From the NCBI GenBank assembly GCA_010909725.1, contig JAACMV010000007.1, forward strand, positions 682,001 through 746,000: a DNA stretch of 64,000 nt, written 5' to 3'. Made by a program: the position numbers and the translations under genes. Shown here piece after piece: positions 59,503-64,000 of the stretch (its first letter is position 1; each line of letters starts with the position of its first letter). The notes under the pieces are model-generated. The model was not told the DNA's origin. It saw nothing but the letters and a program-made list of their open reading frames with translations, and searched no databases. The DNA is from Picochlorum sp. 'celeri'. Taxonomy: Eukaryota; Chlorophyta; Trebouxiophyceae.

Positions 59503-60741
59503 ATGTGTGTTGTCTTCGTATATGGTGCAGACCTATCGATTCTCAAGATGCCGTTTGTAACGAGTGTCATGTCGCTGCGGAATCTATGGAGGAGGAAGAG
59601 TGGGCCAGATTCTTCCTCGTCTCCAGTAGAATCAAAGCATGCTGCTGCAGCAGATGGTGGACATGACAAGGTGGTCGAGTGTATTCTGCAGTCTCCTCTT
59701 CTTAGTATTTGTAATATTACGGAGAAGGATGTGAAAGAGAATGTGAGCAAGTATATGGATATTGCGTCACATATGATTCAATCCATGGGTATGCCTGACA
59801 GGTTTGAAGACATGTCGGTCCCCGACAGGTGCGTTGGATTTCTGACATGTATGCATGCATGGTTACCTATTAAATACAAATGGATGTGTAGGAAACGAGT
59901 GTATCAGTATTATCTGCCCGTGTGTGTGTGGTGCGAGTCCCAGTTGATGGAACACAAGAAGAAGAAAAAGTCTGGGCCTCTGGTTCTCGGAATCAGTGCG
60001 CCTCAGGGGTGTGGCAAGTCGACCTTGTGCGAACAATTAGAAAGTGTGTTTCAGTATCTCGGGTTGACGGCTGCGTCGGTGTCTATCGATGATTTTTATC
60101 ATACGAGAAAGAATCAGGTGGCTGTGGCTGAGGAGCATGCAGGGAATAGGTTGCTGGAAATGAGGGGAAATGCTGGATCTCACGACGTTGCATTAGGAAC
60201 AAAGACATTACAGGCTTTGAAAAATGCTACATCACCAGAGTCGACTGTCGCGCTTCCCCGATATGACAAGTCCATGCATCAGGGCAAGGGAGACAGATCA
60301 GATGAGAGTACATGGCCAGTGGTTCGAGGCCCTGTGGATGTCGTTCTATTCGAGGGGTGGATGCTTGGGTTCTCTCACGTGAAGAATGCAGGAAAGGTTG
60401 ATCCAGATTTAGATACTGTGAATTCATTTTTGAAGGGGTATAAGAATGCATGGGACCGGTTTGTCGATTCATGGTTGGTCATCAAGGTGGCAGACCCATC
60501 CTTTTCTCATCAATGGAGGCTGCAGGCGGAGAAGAGGATGCGCGATGCCGGTCGCACAGCGATGACGGACGAAGAAGTGGCTGTATTCGTTGATCGATTC
60601 ATGCCAGCCTACAAGTGCTACCTGCCTGGTTTGTATACAAAAGGACCAACAACAGCCCGCAAGGGGAAACTGCTCATTCTTCAGGTGGACGAAAATCGAG
60701 AACCTCTCGAACAGCAGCCTGCTCCTCTTTCTATTCGATAA
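59503..60741 (+). CDS. GLYK: Plastid D-glycerate 3-kinase, one in-frame intron
   Basis: Exons 59503..59828 and 59892..60741 give 391 residues. The 63-nt intron (GTGCGT...GTGTAG) is in frame and is recognised because removing it restores SVPDRKRVYQYYLPVCVWCE, which aligns with plant GLYK. Walker A is ISAPQGCGKSTL; SVSIDDFYHTRKNQ, RGNAGSHDVALG, LPRYDKSMHQGKGDR and VVLFEGWMLGF follow in family order. GLYK phosphorylates D-glycerate to 3-phosphoglycerate, the last step of photorespiration. The first residues are uncertain: ATGs at 59503, 59548 and 59569 are in frame, and the one at 59548 gives a typical transit peptide. Confidence 0.9.
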   Translation: MCVVFVYGADLSILKMPFVTSVMSLRNLWRRKSGPDSSSSPVESKHAAAADGGHDKVVECILQSPLLSICNITEKDVKENVSKYMDIASHMIQSMGMPDRFEDMSVPDRCVGFLTCMHAWLPIKYKWMCRKRVYQYYLPVCVWCESQLMEHKKKKKSGPLVLGISAPQGCGKSTLCEQLESVFQYLGLTAASVSIDDFYHTRKNQVAVAEEHAGNRLLEMRGNAGSHDVALGTKTLQALKNATSPESTVALPRYDKSMHQGKGDRSDESTWPVVRGPVDVVLFEGWMLGFSHVKNAGKVDPDLDTVNSFLKGYKNAWDRFVDSWLVIKVADPSFSHQWRLQAEKRMRDAGRTAMTDEEVAVFVDRFMPAYKCYLPGLYTKGPTTARKGKLLILQVDENREPLEQQPAPLSIR

Positions 60742-60974
60742 TCAAGTATACACATGAATGAATGTAGCATTACATTGTACCAGTCATGGTTCTATATATA
60801 ATACCACATGGTGGTTTCAAACCAAGAGTCATGCAAATAACAATGAGAAGATGAAAGATTGGAAAAATAGTAACAAGAGTCGACAACAACACACAATCAT
60901 GCCGACCATAGTATGTTCGTACAACGCCATGCGCCGTAGTAGATCATCCACAACAACGACAACCATCATTTCAT

Positions 60975-61517
60975 TTACACTGAAAAGCTTGTTCCACATC
61001 CACACGAGGACGATGCATTTGGATTTGAAAATTTGAACCCACCACCAATCAGTTCATCCGAATAGTCGAGCTGTAATCCAAAAAGATAGAGAAGGCTCTT
61101 TGGATCGATTCGAATTTCCACATCACCCTCAGCCAAATCCATAATCACATCCCCATCCACTGGATCCTCCTTTGAGGCAAAATCCATGACATAGGACATA
61201 CCAGAACAACCGCCACTCTTCACACCAACTCTTAAAACGATTGGCTTCTCATTCTTCTCCCCTCCTATTTTACATAAATGCTTCAGAGCTGCATCAGACA
61301 GTGATATTGGGTCTGCTGGGCCTTTGACTGTTTCCTTGGTCGCCGACACAACAACCAGCCGTTGTTGCTGATTGACTAGAGTTGGAGGAGTGGAAATAAT
61401 TTTACCAATGCTAGTATACCCTCTAGGGTTTATCCGAGACTGTGTCTTTGGAACCAGTCTCATCGTCGTAGGTTGAGACAAGGTCGCTTGCTTCATCATA
61501 TTCACTGGCATCGCCAT
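60975..61517 (-). CDS. A-type Fe-S cluster assembly protein, plastid SufA/IscA
   Basis: 180 residues. The N-terminal ~65 residues are Ser/Thr/Arg/Gln-rich with a plausible stromal processing site (RLVVVSA|TKE). The A-type domain (ISLSDAALKHLCKIGG, then IVLRVGVKSGGCSGMSYVMD) carries the three cluster-binding cysteines in GGCSGM and SSSCGCGTSF. The YVMDFA and GGGFKFSNPNAS segments fit the SufA/CpIscA group rather than ISCA2. It would carry Fe-S clusters to plastid apoproteins. The stop codon TAA is inside TGTAA. Confidence 0.88.
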   Translation of the reverse strand: MAMPVNMMKQATLSQPTTMRLVPKTQSRINPRGYTSIGKIISTPPTLVNQQQRLVVVSATKETVKGPADPISLSDAALKHLCKIGGEKNEKPIVLRVGVKSGGCSGMSYVMDFASKEDPVDGDVIMDLAEGDVEIRIDPKSLLYLFGLQLDYSDELIGGGFKFSNPNASSSCGCGTSFSV

Positions 61518-61953
61518 AGTAGTCTGGATATCTGTAAGAATATAAATATATATATACTTTTTAAAGTAGGTTTGACGCTACTAGCTATTGTCGTCAGGTG
61601 GATGGATTCTTCACTCATGTGAAGAAATAAGGGTTTGTTTTAATGCCTTTTCAAGGAATCTCGATGGGATCTTGGACTGCTGCCAACATATCCATCTATA
61701 CGATTCACAAAGTACCGGTTTACAGTTGCAGTGAATCAAACATGTATATATGTCGTGACGAAATGCACGACTTGGTTATAGAGATGTGTCCTGCAATGCA
61801 ATCCTTGTACACTGTGCTACCAAGACTCTCTTCTTCTTCTTCTTGTGTTTCCCTTCTGTGTGCAAAGAAAGAAACACATTCCTAAGAGCAAGAAGATACA
61901 AGAGACGTGGCGATACAATATTTCACTGTGGCAATCGTGGCAGCCTCAGTGCT

Positions 61954-62033
61954 TGTAGCAGGCACCTAGACACACAGTGATGTGTGAAGAGGTTGGACAT
62001 GCATATGGTGTAAAGGTGGTTGTGCCTGCTACA
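61954..62033. repeat. 12-bp inverted repeat with 56-nt loop
   Basis: TGTAGCAGGCAC (61954-61965) and GTGCCTGCTACA (62022-62033) are exact reverse complements. Confidence 0.75.
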
Positions 62034-62190
62034 GTCTTCTTCTTCTTCTTGTGTGGGGACTCAGCATAGCAATGTATCTATATATTGCTGTACTTGTCTC
62101 CCAAAATACCATGGTGTGCACAGTATGATTGTTTGTCTGGCTGCTGACTCATCATCATTGTCAACATCATACTGCTGGGGCGTGTTTTTC

Positions 62191-62236
62191 CATCACTGGC
62201 GGTGATAGCATAAATAATAATCACAAGCCAGTGATG
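62191..62236. repeat. Hairpin with 10+5 bp stem
   Basis: CATCACTGGC (62191-62200) pairs with GCCAGTGATG (62227-62236). Inside, GTGAT (62202-62206) pairs with ATCAC (62220-62224) around a 13-nt loop. Confidence 0.7.
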
Positions 62237-62492
62237 CTTGAAAACAAGTGCATCTCGAACACGCGAATTCTATGCATTCGCTCTAGTTGTGTTGGCAACA
62301 CAAAGAGCTCATCTTCCCATCCATACATCTGTTGCATTGTTGCATATATATATCGCTGCCTATCCATCCGTCTATCATTATCCTACTCCTACTCCTATGA
62401 ATTCATCATTGTCATCCGTACATGACTCCTATTCCTACTACTCCTAAGAAGGAACAAAAAAAAAAAGCAAGATTCTCTTCCTCCGATTCTTC

Positions 62493-63704
62493 CTAAGCAC
62501 AGTACAATGATTTTTCTATGGTTGGGGGAATTGGCTTGATCTCAGTTCCCAACTCTTGTTCAATTCTGTACAAATTGAATCGATCTTCATATGTGATCAA
62601 ATTAATGGCAAGACCCAAATGTCCAAAGCGACCAGATCGACCAACTCTGTGCAAATATGTCTCTGAATTCTTTGGAAAGTCAAAGTTAATGACGACATTT
62701 ACTGCTTGAATATCAATACCTCGTGTGAATAAATCAGAGCACACGAGGTTTCTGCAGTTTCCATTACGGAAATCATGGAACACTCTATTCCTATGGGACT
62801 GCAACATTTTTGCATGAATGTAAAAGCACGAGTATCCAAGTTCTGTGATCTTCTTTGCCAGCAACTCCACTCTATGCACAGAGTTGCAGAAAATAATACT
62901 CTGATTAATGGACAGCTTGGAGAACAAGGTGTTCAAGCAATGCACCTTTTGCCGTTCCTCCACAAATGCATAATACTGAGTGATACCCTTGAGGGTCAAC
63001 TCCTCCATCAGATTGATAATATACGGTTTCTTCAAAAACTTTTCCTTGAATTGCTTCACAGTCACAGGGAATGTGGCAGAATACAAACAAATCTGCCTAT
63101 TGTTTGGCAAAAAGGACAGGAGCTTTTCAATAACTGGTTGGAACTCAATTGACAAGAGCTTGTCTGCTTCATCCATCACAGCAATATTACACTGATTCAA
63201 TTTACAAACCCCCTTCTCTGCCAAATCCAGCACACGCCCTGGGGTAGCCACGACAACGTGAACAGTCGCCCCCAACCTCACAATATCATCCCTCAGTGAT
63301 GTCCCTCCCGTAGACACCATCACCTGGACTCCCATATGCTTTCCAAGCTCCTTACAAACCTGACTCGTCTGCAACGCCAACTCACGTGTTGGCACCAATA
63401 TCAACGCCTGAATCACATTCTTGCTCGTATCTACCTTTTCCAACACAGGAATACAGAATGCTGCCGTCTTTCCTGTACCATTCTTTGCCCTTGCCAAAAT
63501 ATCCCTTCCTGTCAACGCGATTGGAATAGACTCCTCTTGAATAGGCGATGGATTTTCAAATCCTTTCTCATAAATACCCATCAAAAGCTCCCTCTTTAAA
63601 AAGTAATCTTCAAAACTATTCCCTTTTGTTGCAGTAACATCTTCTGTCTTGTATCTAAGGTCCTTATCAGGAATATTCAGCTGCGATTTCCACTCCTCTC
63701 CCAT
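62493..63704 (-). CDS. DEAD-box RNA helicase DDX6/DHH1
   Basis: 403 residues, intronless. The DEAD-box motifs are all present: Q motif [24 protein letters not shown], Ia PTRELALQ, Ib TPGR, II as [34 protein letters not shown] and [32 protein letters not shown] at the start, [20 protein letters not shown] and [12 protein letters not shown] at the end are specific to the DDX6/Dhh1/Me31B group. It represses translation and promotes decapping in P-bodies. The protein is compact, with almost no N- or C-terminal extension. Confidence 0.95.
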   Translation of the reverse strand: MGEEWKSQLNIPDKDLRYKTEDVTATKGNSFEDYFLKRELLMGIYEKGFENPSPIQEESIPIALTGRDILARAKNGTGKTAAFCIPVLEKVDTSKNVIQALILVPTRELALQTSQVCKELGKHMGVQVMVSTGGTSLRDDIVRLGATVHVVVATPGRVLDLAEKGVCKLNQCNIAVMDEADKLLSIEFQPVIEKLLSFLPNNRQICLYSATFPVTVKQFKEKFLKKPYIINLMEELTLKGITQYYAFVEERQKVHCLNTLFSKLSINQSIIFCNSVHRVELLAKKITELGYSCFYIHAKMLQSHRNRVFHDFRNGNCRNLVCSDLFTRGIDIQAVNVVINFDFPKNSETYLHRVGRSGRFGHLGLAINLITYEDRFNLYRIEQELGTEIKPIPPTIEKSLYCA

Positions 63705-64000
63705 TGTAAATTAGAACTATTTCTGTCTTCGATCTAAATCTTGACTCGATCAGATGCCCGTTCGTGTGCCCTTTTCTCTAGACACTCTTCTTCTTCTTCT
63801 CAGTCTTCAGATGAAATCACGTCCAGTACCCGTGTTCTGCGACGCCAATACACCCCTCGTCTTTATGAAATCACAAGATATTGCTCTACAATGAACATAG
63901 ATGCCCGATCAACACACAAATCTCCATACACAGGCACCCTCTGAGAAAAACATTCGCCGTCGCCCGTTGATCGACCATCACCGTCACAGAGACACCCCAC
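63705..64000. other. Right edge, no gene resolved
   Basis: Promoter side of DDX6. A 46-codon plus-strand ORF at 63754 and a short minus-strand frame are open, but neither is convincing. A CTT-repeat tract followed by CAG (63784-63801) could be a splice acceptor of a gene continuing to the right. Confidence 0.35.

Larger units (their letters stand above)
61518..62492. other. Longest gene-free stretch; two hairpins
   Basis: 975 bp between the starts and ends of flanking minus-strand genes. Several short ORFs here lack protein character. Two inverted repeats (61954-62033 and 62191-62236) and two CTT-repeat tracts with nearly the same sequence (about 61830 and 62036) are present. A non-coding RNA is possible. 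Confidence 0.5.

Noticed and set aside
61643..62447. Several 60-98 codon ORFs in the gene-free region
   Set aside because: Composition dominated by translated CTT and TAT repeats; overlapping in several frames; no conserved feature.
63741..63944. 67-codon plus-strand ORF at the right edge
   Set aside because: Starts from TTG, Ser-rich, no continuing exon could be defined inside the window.

Overview
This is nuclear DNA of a unicellular green alga (chlorophyte or prasinophyte grade; species not determinable from the sequence). The lines of evidence are: plastid proteins with plain N-terminal transit peptides and no signal peptide in front (lycopene beta-cyclase, LPA2, LPA3, PHT4-type carrier, glycerate kinase, SPD1/Ycf45-type ATPase), which fits a primary plastid; TGTAA at many gene 3' ends, the usual chlorophyte poly(A) signal; core histone genes with a GGTGTT-ATTC-AACACC type 3' stem-loop; and small introns with GTNNG donors and mostly TGCAG or GTAG acceptors. 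No virus, prophage, transposon, CRISPR array, rRNA or tRNA gene was recognised.

Layout. 0-12.6 kb: start of a PABP-interacting (PAM2/CUE) protein, a secreted Cys-rich orphan, a Golgi-type sulfotransferase, lycopene beta-cyclase, a PHT4-type transporter, a GDP-sugar transporter, LPA3, a possible thylakoid-lumen orphan and GPI8. 13-26 kb: a basic orphan, a TSEN15-like tRNA-splicing subunit, the p97 cofactor UBXN6/PUX2, a two-TM orphan, PEX12, ALKBH1, a coiled-coil protein, a Q-rich protein, RsmE and a Cys-rich orphan. 26-36 kb: ZIP transporter, NUP93, UFL1, an RRM protein, a RIB43A-like miniature, another possible lumen orphan and the tiny complex III subunit QCR10. 36.5-39.2 kb: one copy of each core histone in two divergent pairs (H2B/H2A and H3/H4). 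39-45 kb: W-rich orphan, tail-anchored J-protein, organellar methionine aminopeptidase, LPA2 and an RNase II family enzyme. 45-64 kb: secreted S1 protease, RPL38, thioredoxin, AN1 zinc-finger protein with a CaaX box, SPD1/Ycf45, GrpE, SF3B3, proteasome subunits Rpn12 and Rpt4, a GDSL hydrolase, glycerate kinase, a SufA/IscA-type scaffold and DDX6/DHH1.

Functional themes are housekeeping: photosystem II assembly (LPA2, LPA3), carotenoids (LCYB), photorespiration (GLYK), proteasome/p97/UFM1 protein quality control (Rpn12, Rpt4, UBXN6, UFL1, AN1), RNA metabolism (SF3B3, DDX6, TSEN15, RNase II, ALKBH1) and organelle proteostasis (GrpE, J-protein, MetAP). Genes are very close together: several convergent pairs are 1-60 bp apart, and in six genes the stop codon lies inside the TGTAA signal. 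I resolved 22 introns in 16 genes. Most lie near the 5' end of the coding region, and several are in frame and so hidden inside long open frames.

No mobile or defence system was found. The points most worth following are the stop-embedded poly(A) signals, the histone 3' hairpins (H4 has a 5-nt loop), the start-codon-only first exon and outsize intron of RPL38, two non-coding stretches with long hairpins (12.85 kb and 61.9-62.3 kb), and several orphan organelle or secreted proteins.
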